From: Pegea sp. RAD2-039
Lineage: Eukaryota > Chordata > Thaliacea > Salpida > Salpidae
DNA length: 64,000 nt
Assembly: GCA_034620365.1 (NCBI GenBank)
Contig: JAQGEQ010000048.1
Span: 1,364,001 to 1,428,000, forward strand
Direction: 5' to 3'
A program made the position numbers and the translations under genes. Position 1 is the first letter of the stretch, and every line of letters starts with the position of its first letter. Shown here in pieces: positions 12,474 to 24,842 of the stretch. The notes under the pieces are model-generated. The model was not told the DNA's origin and searched no databases. It was given only the letters and a program-made list of their open reading frames with translations.

Positions 12474-13862
12474 CTACTTTCTTCTGGATTTATATTTAAT
12501 CTCAGCACACCATGAAGTTAAACTGCGGACAGAATGATCAAAAATATTGAAAGAAATCTCATTAAAAAGCTGTTGAACTGCATGAAAATCGTGAAGTGTT
12601 CCAAAAATATTCTTCTTTAAGTCGTAGATGTTGACAATAAAGGAAGATCTCACTGGATAGTTCACTTCTTCGACCATTTTACAAGTTGCTTTCAACGGAT
12701 TAACTGCCAACAGCTGACATTGTTCGATTCCATCTTCTCGTGAAACTCTATGTACAACAATCAAACCAGATGAAGTACTACAGCAGAGTAATCTTACATT
12801 GAGAGGACTATTAAATGCAATCTTCTGAATCAAGTATCCTGTTTGATAACTCCAAATAAGGATATGATTTACAGAACATCCAACAATCGCTTCTGATTGG
12901 CCGTTGAGTGAGCACAACGAGTTAATTGGTTCAGTAGCTGACACAAGCTCACTAGACTTGCTCAGTTTGTCACGTGACCAAATGTGAAGCGAAACAGTGT
13001 GCTGATAACTGATGCAGAGTTCTCCTTTGCCGATTGGGACTACGTCAGAGACATTTATGGGGATGTTGAAGATGTTCATGAATGGTTTCTGATCAACAGC
13101 CAGTGAAAAAGAACAGATCCTTACACTGATGCTGTTGAAGAGAAGAAGATAAAGACGAGAATCACATCTGGTTCGAGATGAAATCCAAAACAAATGCTGA
13201 TATCCAGTAGCGTAACCGAGCTTAAAGTCGCACCACTCGCCGCGTGTGCAGTCATGTATGACGAGGATCTCGTCTTCGGTGATAGTGGCGATGTGAGGAA
13301 GAGCAACTGCCACCACTAGAGGGACAAGTTGTTTAGACAAAGGTGTTTTTTTTTGTGAGGAAGGCGTTGAAGAGATCATATTGAGTTGGGAGCTATTCCT
13401 TAGATGCGAGTGGGGCTTTTGGGGCGTTTTATTGTCAATATGTTTAAATAACTTAAAGAAATCATCTTCAGATTTCATCTCAGAAATTGATTTAGAGTTG
13501 AAAGTTGGTTGCTGTTTTACAGGAGACAGATCTAAGCTGTGAAGATTATCGGATTTGAAATGGGATGAAGAGTAAAGATCACTACAAGAATGATCTTCAA
13601 AAGTGTCTGATGTTTCGAAAAGATCAATATCTTCTTTGTCTCTTTTGTAAATGGGAGACGGCTTAAGTGAAGATCGAGAGGTTTCAACAAATTCTATTAA
13701 TCCTGGAGGCAAGAGAAAATCCTTGGGACTTTTTTCTGTGCATAATTCTCGTAGTAGTTTTGGGGAAATTGGGGGAAAAAACTTCCATTTTCTTGCTTTC
13801 TTTGGAGTCCGCATACTGATTTCAGCTGCTGAAAATTTTCTCTTTCCGTTTCGAAGTGACAT
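12474..13862 (-). CDS. PALB2: PALB2-like beta-propeller protein (single exon)
   Basis: A 462-residue single-exon protein. I chose the ATG at 13862 (MSLRNGKRKFSAAE), because upstream in-frame sequence to 13988 is Phe/Ser-rich and looks like leader. The N-terminal 170 residues are basic, then acidic and Ser-rich, with a nuclear-type cluster (RTPKKARKWKFF). The C-terminal 290 residues resemble the PALB2 WD40 domain: LVVAVALPHIATITEDE, then AIVGCSVNHILIWSYQTGYL followed by IQKI, close in pattern to the vertebrate 'MNxxVIWNLxTGxLLKK' blade, then QLLAVNPLKATCK matching 'QLIVINPKT'. PALB2 links BRCA1, BRCA2 and RAD51 in homologous recombination. No N-terminal coiled coil is visible. It may be lost, or lie on an upstream exon I did not find. 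The last blade looks divergent. The assignment rests on remembered motif patterns and is moderate. Confidence 0.6.
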   Translation of the reverse strand: MSLRNGKRKFSAAEISMRTPKKARKWKFFPPISPKLLRELCTEKSPKDFLLPPGLIEFVETSRSSLKPSPIYKRDKEDIDLFETSDTFEDHSCSDLYSSSHFKSDNLHSLDLSPVKQQPTFNSKSISEMKSEDDFFKLFKHIDNKTPQKPHSHLRNSSQLNMISSTPSSQKKTPLSKQLVPLVVAVALPHIATITEDEILVIHDCTRGEWCDFKLGYATGYQHLFWISSRTRCDSRLYLLLFNSISVRICSFSLAVDQKPFMNIFNIPINVSDVVPIGKGELCISYQHTVSLHIWSRDKLSKSSELVSATEPINSLCSLNGQSEAIVGCSVNHILIWSYQTGYLIQKIAFNSPLNVRLLCCSTSSGLIVVHRVSREDGIEQCQLLAVNPLKATCKMVEEVNYPVRSSFIVNIYDLKKNIFGTLHDFHAVQQLFNEISFNIFDHSVRSLTSWCAEIKYKSRRK

Positions 13863-14139
13863 TAAAATAAAATTAGCTGAAAAATTTGCTGAAAAGTAAA
13901 TGAAGTTAAAAGAAGAAAAACAAGGTGATGATGATGATTTAAACCAAGCTAATTGGCAAAGGTTCATGATAATAATATTGAAAAACATAGAAATATTTCT
14001 AATTTGGCATTTAAAATTTCGTCTAAAATATGTATAAACACGTTGTGTAGAGTATTGTGCTAAGTTTCACCAAGCATTATTTCAAAAGCTGTTTATAAAT
14101 TGCATTGATTTCTAATTTTCGAAGATCTCGATGAAACCA
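13863..14139. other. Short spacer between two co-directional single-exon genes
   Basis: This 277-bp AT-rich spacer lies between the PPAT stop and the chosen PALB2-like start, both on the minus strand. It must hold the PPAT 3' end and the promoter or leader of the downstream gene. An in-frame extension of the downstream ORF covers 13863-13988. Confidence 0.5.
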
Positions 14140-15699
14140 TCACCAAAGTAATTGAGCAGGGTAGTTTCCCGTCAAGCAAGCTGTGCAATGACCAGTTTCA
14201 GTTTGAAAATGAGCTCCTTCACTTGAAGATTTCTCTTTTGAAACACCCTCTTCATGTGCAGGACCTCCTACAGCATTTAACAATCCTGAAGTTGATAGAT
14301 ATTTGACAGAATCAGCACCTAAAAACTGAGCAGTCGATCCAGAATTGAGATTGTTAGCAAGTAGTTCACTCGATGTAGGAATATTTATTCCCATATAACA
14401 AGGGAACTTAACAGGGGGCGAAGCGATTCTAACATGAACCTCAGCAGCTCCACCTTTACGTAACATTGCAATGATACATTGCATTGTATTGCCGCGAACT
14501 ATTGAATCATCTACAAGTACAATTCGTCTACCAACTACATTATCTGCAAGAACTCCAAACTTTTTCTCAATAGCAAGTTTGCGCAAACGCTGAGTTGGTT
14601 TGATAAATGTGCGACCCACATAGTGATTCTTAGCAAGAACGTCTTCATACGGAATACCTGATTGGCGCGAATAGCCGATAGCTGCAGGAGTTGCACTTTC
14701 AGGAACAGTGCTTACAACATCAGCTTGAACAGGTGATTCGATCGCTAATATGATGCCAGAATTTCGGCGGACTTTATAAACACTATTACCTTGGTATTGA
14801 CTGTCCATTCTTGAGAAGTAGATGTATTCAAATATACAAAATGCTGAAAATTGGCTACAATCAGGTCTTTGTACAATAGCTCCCATGGACTCGCAGCCAT
14901 TTTGAGAAACACAAATCACTTCACCAGGTAGAACTTCACGGACATATTCAGCTCCAATTGATTGAAAGACACAAGATTCCGAAGACACAATCCAAGCTTC
15001 AACTGACCTTTTATTTATATTTTCCCCTAAATTTTGAACGCTGATTGGTTGTAAAACACGACCAACACATAATGGCCGATTACCATAAGGGTCTCGAGCA
15101 GCATAAACTTTACCAGCATGTAGTACTAATAACGAATATGAAGTTGGTGATCTTTGCATCAATTTTTTTATTCGTAAGGCGATATCAATAGATTCATCTT
15201 CACTTTCAAGGGGTATACAAAGAATCTGTGTAAGAAGTTCACTGTCTGATTGCGTTGATAAGCCAACGCCTCTTTCAAAGATTGCTTTTTTTAACTTGTC
15301 TTTATTAACAAGTTCACCATTATGAGCCACAGCCATGGAACCATATCTCATATTAACCACAAATGGTTGACAATTGGTTAATTCAGAGCGACCAGCAGTT
15401 GAATAACGATTATGACCAATACCAGCAACACCTGTCAACTTCTTTATATCCTCATTTTTAAACACTTGGGATACTAATCCCATGCCTTTGTGAACATTTA
15501 AAGGCTTATGAGGGTCTACTTCACCAGTAACAATTCCAGAACTTTCTTGACCTCTATGCTGTAAGCCTACTAGACCTAAAACTATGTTTGAAGCAACATC
15601 AAGGTTAGATGAATCACTAGAGCAAGATACACAAGCCATAACCCCACATTCATCTTTTAATTTATCTTTTTCTGTTTGATTTTCACTTAAAGAAAGCAT
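14140..15699 (-). CDS. PPAT: Amidophosphoribosyltransferase
   Basis: Catalyses the first committed step of purine synthesis (PRPP + glutamine to 5-phosphoribosylamine + glutamate + PPi) in the cytosol. The 519-residue single-exon ORF matches the family over its whole length. A short propeptide precedes Cys18 (DKLKDECGV), the N-terminal nucleophile exposed by autocleavage. The glutaminase domain has LGLVGLQHRGQESSGIVTG and AVAHNGELVNKDKLK. The phosphoribosyltransferase domain has the PRPP loop RIVLVDDSIVRGNT. All four cysteines expected to bind the 4Fe-4S cluster of this type are present (FCIFEYIYFSR, FPCYMGINIP, GHCTACLTG). I chose the start at 15699 by analogy with the short vertebrate propeptide. 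An in-frame ATG at 15741 would add 14 residues. The lack of introns is odd beside its intron-rich neighbours. Confidence 0.96.
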   Translation of the reverse strand: MLSLSENQTEKDKLKDECGVMACVSCSSDSSNLDVASNIVLGLVGLQHRGQESSGIVTGEVDPHKPLNVHKGMGLVSQVFKNEDIKKLTGVAGIGHNRYSTAGRSELTNCQPFVVNMRYGSMAVAHNGELVNKDKLKKAIFERGVGLSTQSDSELLTQILCIPLESEDESIDIALRIKKLMQRSPTSYSLLVLHAGKVYAARDPYGNRPLCVGRVLQPISVQNLGENINKRSVEAWIVSSESCVFQSIGAEYVREVLPGEVICVSQNGCESMGAIVQRPDCSQFSAFCIFEYIYFSRMDSQYQGNSVYKVRRNSGIILAIESPVQADVVSTVPESATPAAIGYSRQSGIPYEDVLAKNHYVGRTFIKPTQRLRKLAIEKKFGVLADNVVGRRIVLVDDSIVRGNTMQCIIAMLRKGGAAEVHVRIASPPVKFPCYMGINIPTSSELLANNLNSGSTAQFLGADSVKYLSTSGLLNAVGGPAHEEGVSKEKSSSEGAHFQTETGHCTACLTGNYPAQLLW

Positions 15700-17506
15700 T
15701 TGTAATCTTTTTATATTAGCTATAAAATTCAAATATAGCAACTTGAATGAAATTCAAATGAAAAGTGTACAGTATAAATATTATATGATCAAATTAATAC
15801 ATTAAAAACAAAAGATAATACTTTTTTATGATTACAATTTTAAAACACTTTCAATTATCAATTTCAAAATATACCTAAAATTTAATTTCTAAACTGATAT
15901 TCTGAATGGTATAAACACCATTAATGTAGGTTTTTTGCTTTGCTAAGCAACTTCAAATCATCTCTTAGTAAAAGTGTTGCTATAAAACAAGCCAAGTGGA
16001 TTCATACTAAAATGAGCCAACATACTACTTAATCAAAATGTCTTGGACAGGGTTTAAGTCAGATCAGTTAGTTTACAAAGTTCTAACTTACACACTACTA
16101 AACAGACACATATTCAAAAATTATTAAATTCTATAAATATAAATTAATTAATATCCTTTAACTTAATAACCTTATTAAAGTATAAATAAAAAAAATTATG
16201 AATTCATATAATAAGATAATTTCATATAAATTTAGATTCATATTTTCAGTAACATTAAACAATTATACAGTATATCAAAAAATATTTTTTTTGGAACTTG
16301 CAATTTTTAATTAAATAATAAATTCCGATTAATTGAAAATAAATTATTTCATTAAAATAAATCTACTAATAATAGAAGGACCAAACTTTCTTTAAAAATT
16401 AAACCATCATTTAACTAATATAAATATGTTTTTTAATAATAATAATGTTTAAATGATTAAAATCATTAAAATTTAATTTTTTATTAGATTTTTTTAGACA
16501 TTTAATTAAAAAATTTATTTAAAATAATAATTCTTGTGAAGAACAATCAAATAAACTAACTTTTCAATTAAAAAAAATATTAAAACAATTTTAGAACTGA
16601 AAGATGTTATTTAACAATCATAAAAATATTTAGACTAAAATACTTTTATAATAAATCATTAATTAATTTAAAGACTATGATTAAAGAAAACTAATTTAGT
16701 CTTTTTGAAATATACTATTAACCTTGGCCATATATAAAAAAAACTGATTAAGACCAATATCAAAAAGCAAAATACAACAGACTTGAATTGTTTATAAAAA
16801 AGCCTCTAAACTAATTTTATTAGAGGAATTTTGTTGGTAAACTTATCAGGAAAACCAGTATTGAAATTTGTAGCAAATTTTTTTGTTATTATCCTCTAAT
16901 ATCAAAAAAATTTCTTCCAAGATAGTCTTTATTTATTTCACTGTTTGTTTTAGTGCCATCAACTATGAAAACAAAAAAAAAGGGAAAGTTTTTCCTTTGA
17001 TTGATCATAAAACAGCAAGAAAAGCAACTAAACAGAGGAAATTTAAAGCTCCATGTGAAAAACACATTTAATTATTATCTTTCGAGAGACCGCTTCTATG
17101 ATAACAGAAAATCATTTCAGGCCATTTATGCGAAAAACCGATTTCACCTTACTAATATTCATACAAATAAAGCCAACTTTATGAAAGTAAAGAAAGTGAA
17201 AATTTGCATCAAAAAGGCAGAATAAAAAAGCTATGTATATAAAAAACATATCAACTACGAGTTTTGAACGTAAGAAAACATTTTGAGAGCTGCTAAGGAT
17301 GAACTTTGCGTCATAATGTAAACAATAATAACCGTTTTAAATTTTTAATGAAAAAGTTTAACAAATGTCATTCACAAAAACTATGTATAATCAAGTTCCT
17401 AATACTTATTAACTTAAAATTAGCTTTCAATATTATTACAACTAATTACAAGCAACTCTATAAAGCAAATTAATTTTACAGTTTTTGATTAATTCTTATT
17501 TATTTA
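15700..17506. other. AT-rich intergenic DNA, no gene seen
   Basis: Upstream region of PPAT followed by low-complexity A+T sequence. ORFs at 16883-17225 have no recognisable motif or coding bias and are taken as chance. Confidence 0.5.
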
Positions 17507-17575
17507 TTTCAATAAATTCGAAGGAGGGTGCCTGAAAAGAGCACTTCCCGCTACCACACATTATCCCAAATATTT
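17507..17575 (-). mobile_element. 5'-truncated LINE tail, second copy of the 32.6-kb element end
   Basis: About 60 bp here match the 3' end of the non-LTR element at 32.6 kb: on the plus strand both share 'tttcaataaat.cgaaggaggg' followed by 'gcacytcccgcta.cacacatt' with few differences. Read on the minus strand the match ends in a TTATTGAAATAAATAAATAA tail. An isolated 3' terminus with an A-rich tail is the usual product of aborted target-primed reverse transcription. I see no further LINE sequence leftwards or rightwards. Confidence 0.65.
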
Positions 17576-19417
17576 TTACTAACTTTATTTAACTCACATA
17601 GCTACCCTATCTTTGTTTATAATAACTATTTTTCACTTAATTTTAACTAGCACTAATTGTTTTTAGCTCTTTAAATTGATAGTAATTTGACCATACAAGG
17701 GTACTACTTATATATTACATTATATTAATTATATATACATTATACATATTACTTATATAATTCCCATTTTATAATACCACTCTAATTTATTAACAACTAC
17801 TTCAGAAAATTAATTTTAGATTTACTAGTATAAAAGACCCGAATAGAAAGTCTAATTAAAAGACTTTGTTTCTTAATACATTTGAGCATAATGAATTAAA
17901 CTATGAAAACTATATTGCTATTGCTATAAACTGAAGAATAATTTATTAATGAAAAAACTGTAGACACAAAAAGCTCATCACGTCAACTATCTGCTTAGAA
18001 TTGGTCTAGTTAAATTTCTTAAAGTTATTAAATTCCTTTAAGCTTTATATTATTTTAGTTTGCTCGAAATTAGAGTTCAACTGCTTCATATATCCTTATT
18101 TAAAAAAAGATATTCTAAAGATAGAATCTGTTCAACAATTGTTTACTCGAAAAGTTTTTCTTACTTGTGGTATACTCTTTTCCCCATACAAAGACTATCT
18201 CTAGTATTGAAACTCTGTAATTTCGAAACTTTGCCTCTGACCGCGTAGTGCAGTTTGAAACTATTAATGGTATTTCTCATCTTAACTTTGATGATTTTGT
18301 TCCATAAAGTTTTGTTTTTCAAAAATTAACCAAAATTTAATAACATATGATACAGATTTTTGTATCACTAAAGAAAATTCTGGCACTTATACTAAAATTA
18401 GCTTAAAATAGTATAATCTTAGTTAGCTTGTTGATAAGTGATAAATATGCTGTCATTTTTTGTCTTCTTTTGTAATTCTTAATTGTATTATACTTCCTTT
18501 GCTTTTGGCTCTTTTAAATTACTTACATTAAACTGCGTTTTGAAGCCTTTTTTGATAAACTTCTCTGAAATCTGTTTTCGCTCTATAACACTGTTTTGTG
18601 TTCTATGAGTCGTATAATTAGTTATCTGCAGCTATGTGTTTATTGAATAAGTAGTTATCATACAATCACATTCCTTCTTAATTTGAATCAAGGAAATCTA
18701 TTTTGTCAAATTTATCGATTTGTTTAGTGAGTGATTTAATCTTTTGTTGAAAGTAACCAATAGTAAAACTTTTCAAATTAATTATTCATCAGTTTGATTC
18801 AAGTAACTCATTCTTTTATTATCTTGTATCATTTGTTTATAACATTTATAAAGACGGAATTTACAATTTTAAAATACATTTATAAGTAAAGAAAACAATA
18901 CAAGAATTAATTTTCAAATATTTTACGGAACTTTAAGAAACAAGTGATAAAAACTTAAATTAATTTTTCTTTCAACTGAATCGATATTTCAAAAGTTAAA
19001 AATTAAAAGAAGTTTAATTTATATGTTTTTATTAGTAGTGCTTCGAAGGTCCGAAGATAAAAAGTTTATAAGTGACCATGCGATAAAAGAAATAAGACCT
19101 AAGAATAATTATAAGATAAACTAGGAAAGAGCTGACAGAAAGACGGTGTAAAGAAGGAATCACAATCTATTTTTCTTTTGGCAGGTACGTCTGTGACTAA
19201 ATAAGCCAATGTACGAAAGTAACATCATGCAGCATTTTTATAGCGATTAAAATTCAGTCTACTCTGGCTTGTCACACGAAAAATGTTGATGTACTGTTGA
19301 TGGTTTTTCTTTAAAGTTCATGGCAAGTTAAGACAACGAAATAGCCCGAACTGTTTCAACGAAGATTTTTTGGGTATTTATAAATTTTTTGGGCAGTATC
19401 TTTGTTTTTGCAGCCAT
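17576..19417. other. AT-rich intergenic DNA, no gene seen
   Basis: No splice-supported or conserved ORF is visible. There is one 62-codon ORF near 18060-18248 without recognisable features. Confidence 0.45.
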
Positions 19418-20000
19418 ATGAGAACTTTTGATTTAATGCCACTTAAGGTAAGTATTTTTTTCTTATTCTAAAAATATTATTTTATTATTTTTTTAGAGAC
19501 ATGACCAACTCAACAAAGTCTGTATTTCGTGACTCTAGTTTTAATGTTGTGAAATTTAGCTTTATTAAGTACAGTGGCACTAGGAATGAAATCTCACCAT
19601 TTTATGCGGTGGATTAGTCCCAAGATTTAGATCCGTATAGTAAAGTGGTCGTGACAGATTTATATAATTCAATCTTTGTCTTGGTTTTGAGCTCTTAAAT
19701 ACTCAAAACTCTTTTCTAGAGTAGACAAAAGACTGTTTGACATTGCCAATCAATTGTCTACTTCCTTGTCAATATTAGAATCAAATACTGCCCAGGTACG
19801 TGAAGTTCTGCGCGGACCTGATTCTCTTGTTGTATGAGGAAGATGGTTTCATCAGGCGAATTGATGAAGAGCTTTTATCTTTCAAAAACTCACTTCAAGT
19901 CTGAAGAGTCTTGCAGCTTCTGCGAAGCAAGATATCATTCATTGCCGGACCAATTCGGCGAATTCAGGACCACTGAGGCAATACCTAACATAGATTGCCT
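19418..20000 (+). pseudogene. Decayed coding stretch of unknown family
   Basis: This stretch is richer in GC and codon-like structure than its surroundings. It begins MRTFDLMPLK, followed by a possible 49-bp intron at 19448-19496 with a GTAAGT donor and a T-rich TTTAG acceptor, then RHDQLNKVCIS and a stop. Further pieces in other frames read FRDSSFNVVKFSFIKYSG, then SRVDKRLFDIANQLSTSLSI, then TAQVREVLRGPDSLVV before a stop, then QKLTSSLKSLAASAKQD. The pieces are separated by stops and frame changes. I do not recognise a family. A dead retroelement gag-like region or an old processed gene are both possible. Confidence 0.35.
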
Positions 20001-23000
20001 TTTCGTCATCAAAACTTAAGGTTGCATGACTTAGCATCATACTGAAGAATATGGAGAATAGAAACTTGTCTAACAACAAATATCAGTAGTTTTCTAAACT
20101 AGCTTTAAAGCCGCAGTGAGTTAAAAAACTGCTTAAGCTATAGAAGATTTATTCAGTAAAATTCTTGCAATAATGTTGTCTGCTGCTTAGAGAAGGGAAA
20201 AACATGGGTTGGTTTATATCAGAAATAAAATATTGACTGAAGAGTTAAAATCATGTATATAGTCAGCTATTAATGCTGATATCTACTATTAGACAGATTA
20301 AATCGTTCAAATAAAGAATTAAATATAATGATACACTATCATGAAATGTTCTTTAAAATTTTTAACAAATATTTTTAAATCTATTAAAGTTTGTTAGAAT
20401 TTTCTCCTTGATTTTATAATTAAAAGAACAAAATATGTAGCAGCTTTTTTTGCTAATTTCTTAAAAAATATAATTTTATCCTAATTTCTTAAAAAATATG
20501 ATTTTATATTAATTGTCAAACTATTGCTAGGTATTAAGTACAAAACAATTACAAAATAAAGTTTTAATCCGACTGCATTAACTTTTTTATCTTTTTAGAA
20601 ATATTGTTTTAATGTAAGATAGAAATATCAAAGATTTTACACTATAATTATCTTCAAGTTGCAATATTATCATATGTTCAAGCTATATATAGATTCAAAA
20701 TATGACAAAATATATGTTAAAATTTATCTCAACATGAATTTTGGCAAACCTGATGTGACTCAACAGTCTTTATACCAATTTTTTATAAATTTTTGGTTTA
20801 TCAATTATTCATTTGTGTGATAAACTTCAAAAATACTATTAGATCAGCTATTTGTTCAAAATAATTTTAAATGAAATTAATCTAAATTATTCTATTGATT
20901 TTTCAATACAATAGAAAATATTTTTATATTCGAATAATGTTTAGTGTAATGTTTTGTTGTAAGTTTATCTAAGTCATAATAATAATAATAATAAACTGTT
21001 TCGACCGAGGATGTGCTACAACAGTAATGTCAAAAACAGAGCAGAACACAGTGAAATACAAAAGAACTAGAACGGTTTTTATGGTAATATCGACTTTAGA
21101 CGAGAAAATTTGCTGTTAATAATAATTATCAAAGTAGTTAGGGTAATATTGGTAATTTGACTATTTCCTAAAAACATTGTGTGACACAAATCTTTAAATT
21201 CTATAATAAAGTTGATTAACTAATAAGGCAAATTTCTAATGATAGATGTAAAAAATAAAACCAATTAATCACAATACTAAAATTTATTTAGGTTTTGATG
21301 TGCTTTGATGCTTAGAAACTCATCAATTTTTTTATCAAAGAAGAATCTCAATGATGCTTTATGTCGATTGATTCACTTTTGTAAATTCTCGATAAAGAAA
21401 ACAAATTAGATTGAAAATAAATGGTGTTTGCATCAGTTATATTGCTTTTAAAAAATAGCTAAAAATATTTGAAAGAAATTATAAAGAATTTTCAAAATTG
21501 TTTAGAAATCATTAGATATACTGTAATGTAAATGTGTATTTTTGTAGGATTTATACTCTCAATATAAATCTATTATTTGAAAACACTAATATTATTTATT
21601 AACTGATAGATTAAATAATAGATTTAGCTTTTGCAACAAAACATCATTTATGTTAAAAATTGCACTAAAAGTAAATGAATAACCTATGGATAAAATTAAG
21701 AACTAACTCACGTCTAATTAAGTTGGTAGTCAACTGTCTACGAGCAGTTAAGTTCCCCAGAGTATAATTGAAAAGTTCATTTAGTTTGTTAAACGTTTTA
21801 AACATTGCGACAATTACAAAAAGTAACATTATTCTTATCTTAATACAAACGACTTGCTTTTAAACTTGAAAGTATTAGCTTTTAAGTTTACTTTTTAATT
21901 GTACATTATAACAAAGAAAAGTTATAAATTAAACTTTTTCAATTGATTATCCTGTTGTTTTATGTCACTACATAAAGCAAAATGTTAATTCGAAAATGAA
22001 TTTAATTTATAATCATTTTTGAAACATCTATTCTGCACTCTTAGCCAGAAATAAAGTTTTGATATTTTGTTTTCAGCTGCTTAATGTAAATCGGTCATTT
22101 TTTAAATCATGGTTGTTTTTCTGGCGATGATTTAATAATTTTATTTTAGTTTTTTGGTCAAGTCATAGATTTATGTATGAATAGTTCAATGAACATCTTT
22201 ACTTTAGAATCGTTTTGATATTTAATGTAAGGTTAAATGGTAGACAGCTGATAACATTTAACAGCTTTGTTTCAATTTATGTAATCTTCCACATTAAAAG
22301 CTTCAATAACACCACTTTTATAGAACTTTTTAGTTATTGTAAAACATGAAAAAAATTTAACTAAAAAAACTAATAACAACAAATTATGACTTAAACAACA
22401 AAGCTTGACTTAAACGATTTAAAAATGTAATGATAGTAATAGTCTATAATAAATCTGTTTATAAGAAATAAAAACTAGCTAAAAAATTAAACTAATATGA
22501 AAAGCTTTGCAATATAATGCAACAAATAATCAATCTATGAATTCTGTAAATACATTTGATTTGATAGTAGGTAATATTTAAATCTGCAAAACAAATTTAA
22601 TTTTCTACTTAAAGTCGACAAAAAATATTAAGAAAAAGGATCCGAGAATTTCTTCATTACAAAAAACTCTCTTTGAAGCTTGATTTAATAAATAAGAAGT
22701 TATTGGAACATTATCAATGATAAGTTGAAAAGTTTTTATTAAACTAAAGTTTATTGACTGTACATTTATCAAATATTTCAAAATCTTTTTTCTCTACAAA
22801 AACTAAATAAATATGTTTAGTTTTAACATGATTTAAAACTTAACTAGTTCTCGAACCTTTCTTGTTTTTCGATTATTTATGAAGCCTTTGAATAATTTAT
22901 TGAACTGTGAAATGCAATTTAACTGAAAATAAACTAGTTTCAAATTAAACCAATTATAAATTCCAAAATATCAAAAGTAAATAGAAAAGCTTATTCAAAT

Positions 23001-24842
23001 TACTGCAGTTATTAAATAGCACAAGTCGCCTGAGACTGATGAAACCACTGCTTTTATGTGCTAAGTTGATTGGCAACATCTACATTTAGAAACCTATCCA
23101 CTTAAAAAGTATTATAAATTAAATTGAAAGAAGTAACATAAGCTTGCTTCATTTTGCTTCAAGTTTACTTTAAATACAATTTTGTTGTCACATGAATGCA
23201 AAAATAAATCTTTAAAAACAATTTTAGATATTCAATAAATATGAAAACTTTAAAATGCTTATATCAGAATGAAATCACTGATGTCAACGAAGTAATTTAC
23301 CACAATATAACTATTTATAATTACACAAGCATAGTGCCCTCTAAGTATAAATTTTGGTGTTTAAATACAACGATCTGTTGAAACTTGTCCAGATAATGTT
23401 TTTTAAATAATAAGATGCATTATTGATGAAAAGGCTCAAATGCTGTAAGAGATGGTTGACCTTTCAGTTACGTAGATTACATAAATATTTTGGTTTTGAA
23501 AATCAAAAGGAACCTATAAGAATAAATTATTCACAATAAAGAACTAATCGAATATTGATTCCAGGAGAACAACAACGTTTTCTAGTCTTTTGTGATATTT
23601 AAATTTGTTTATCAGTTTTGTTTATTAAAAGTTTTATAAAACTTACAAAGCAATCTTTCACAAATACTAAAAGATAAATTACTAATTTGAGACAAATTTG
23701 TTGAAAAAAACGTTTACTGTTGATGGTTTTAATGAGAGGTTTACTTCCTAAGATGATTGTTCTAAAGATGTGAAAGCGTGATATAGGATTGCTCTTAGTC
23801 GCTCAAATTCAGTCATATCATATTTGCTGTTTAAATTATTTAACAGCTTAGAACAGTTCGGTTGCTGGTAGAAAATACGAGTTACATCAGATCCTTGAAA
23901 AGTGAAGATTAGAACACATCAACCCATCAGCAAAATCCCAAAAAACAAAAAGATACATCTGACTTACGTGAGACAAAATATTATGAAAGTGTTCGATAGT
24001 GGAAAACATGTTTACCACTTGGAAATTCAAACCTATCTTCTCTGCATCCGCTTTTTACAATCGTAATAAGTGGAAAAGTTGTCAACTAACTATATAAAAG
24101 GTCTAACATCAATCAAATTAATTTACTTGTGAATGACATTTAGTGGAAAAGGAGCTATCTTTAAACTTCCTTCTAAACATGATAAATAGCAAGCAGATAT
24201 ATATCAACTTTTTACATTTATATGAATGTACACAACAAGTTTTAAAGACAATTCATCAATCTAGTTTTTAATAACAGCCTCCACACCAATTTATTTCTTA
24301 TGCTATCAAAAAAATGTAAATCTTAACAGATGTTTAAAACTAATCAACAACTGCATGAAAATATAAAGATTATGTCAATAATATTTCTTTGTAAAAGGTT
24401 TAACATACATCTAACCAGATTTAGAAGTTGTGGAATAGTATAACACGAAAATAATTATGTAAATGACATGCAGCTGTAGGAAGCAAGTACATACTTTCTA
24501 TTCTTACAGCAAGATGAATACAATAAAAAGTTTATAAAGACACACAGTCATATAGAATGTTAGTAGTCAACATCACTAGGACTTGATCACCTTTGAGTGT
24601 GTATAATAGTGAATCTGTAATTCAAGCTTCATGCAGTCTGTAAACATCTTACAATCTTATTTCATTCACAAAACCAATCAATGTGGGAAGCAACTAATCA
24701 TGTTGTACATCATGAGTAAAAGTAGAAATAAAAAGTTGGATGAGATAGAAGAGAAACTGCGGGTTGGTTCAAGGTGGTGATTACTATTTTAAAACTAATA
24801 AGAAAAGAAATTGGAGTCCCGCATCAAGTCATCTGCTTCTCT
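20001..24842. other. AT-rich intergenic DNA
   Basis: About 4.8 kb without a gene I can support. It includes a short AAT microsatellite near 20978-20994 and an imperfect two-copy tandem repeat of roughly 28 bp near 20455-20512. The right end must hold the 3' untranslated region of the reticulon gene. Confidence 0.45.

Noticed and set aside
13651-13899. Plus-strand ORF of 82 codons
   Set aside because: Antisense to the N-terminal part of the PALB2-like gene.
16883-17225. Two overlapping plus-strand ORFs rich in Lys and Asn
   Set aside because: Composition is what AT-rich noncoding DNA gives by chance; no motif or splice support.
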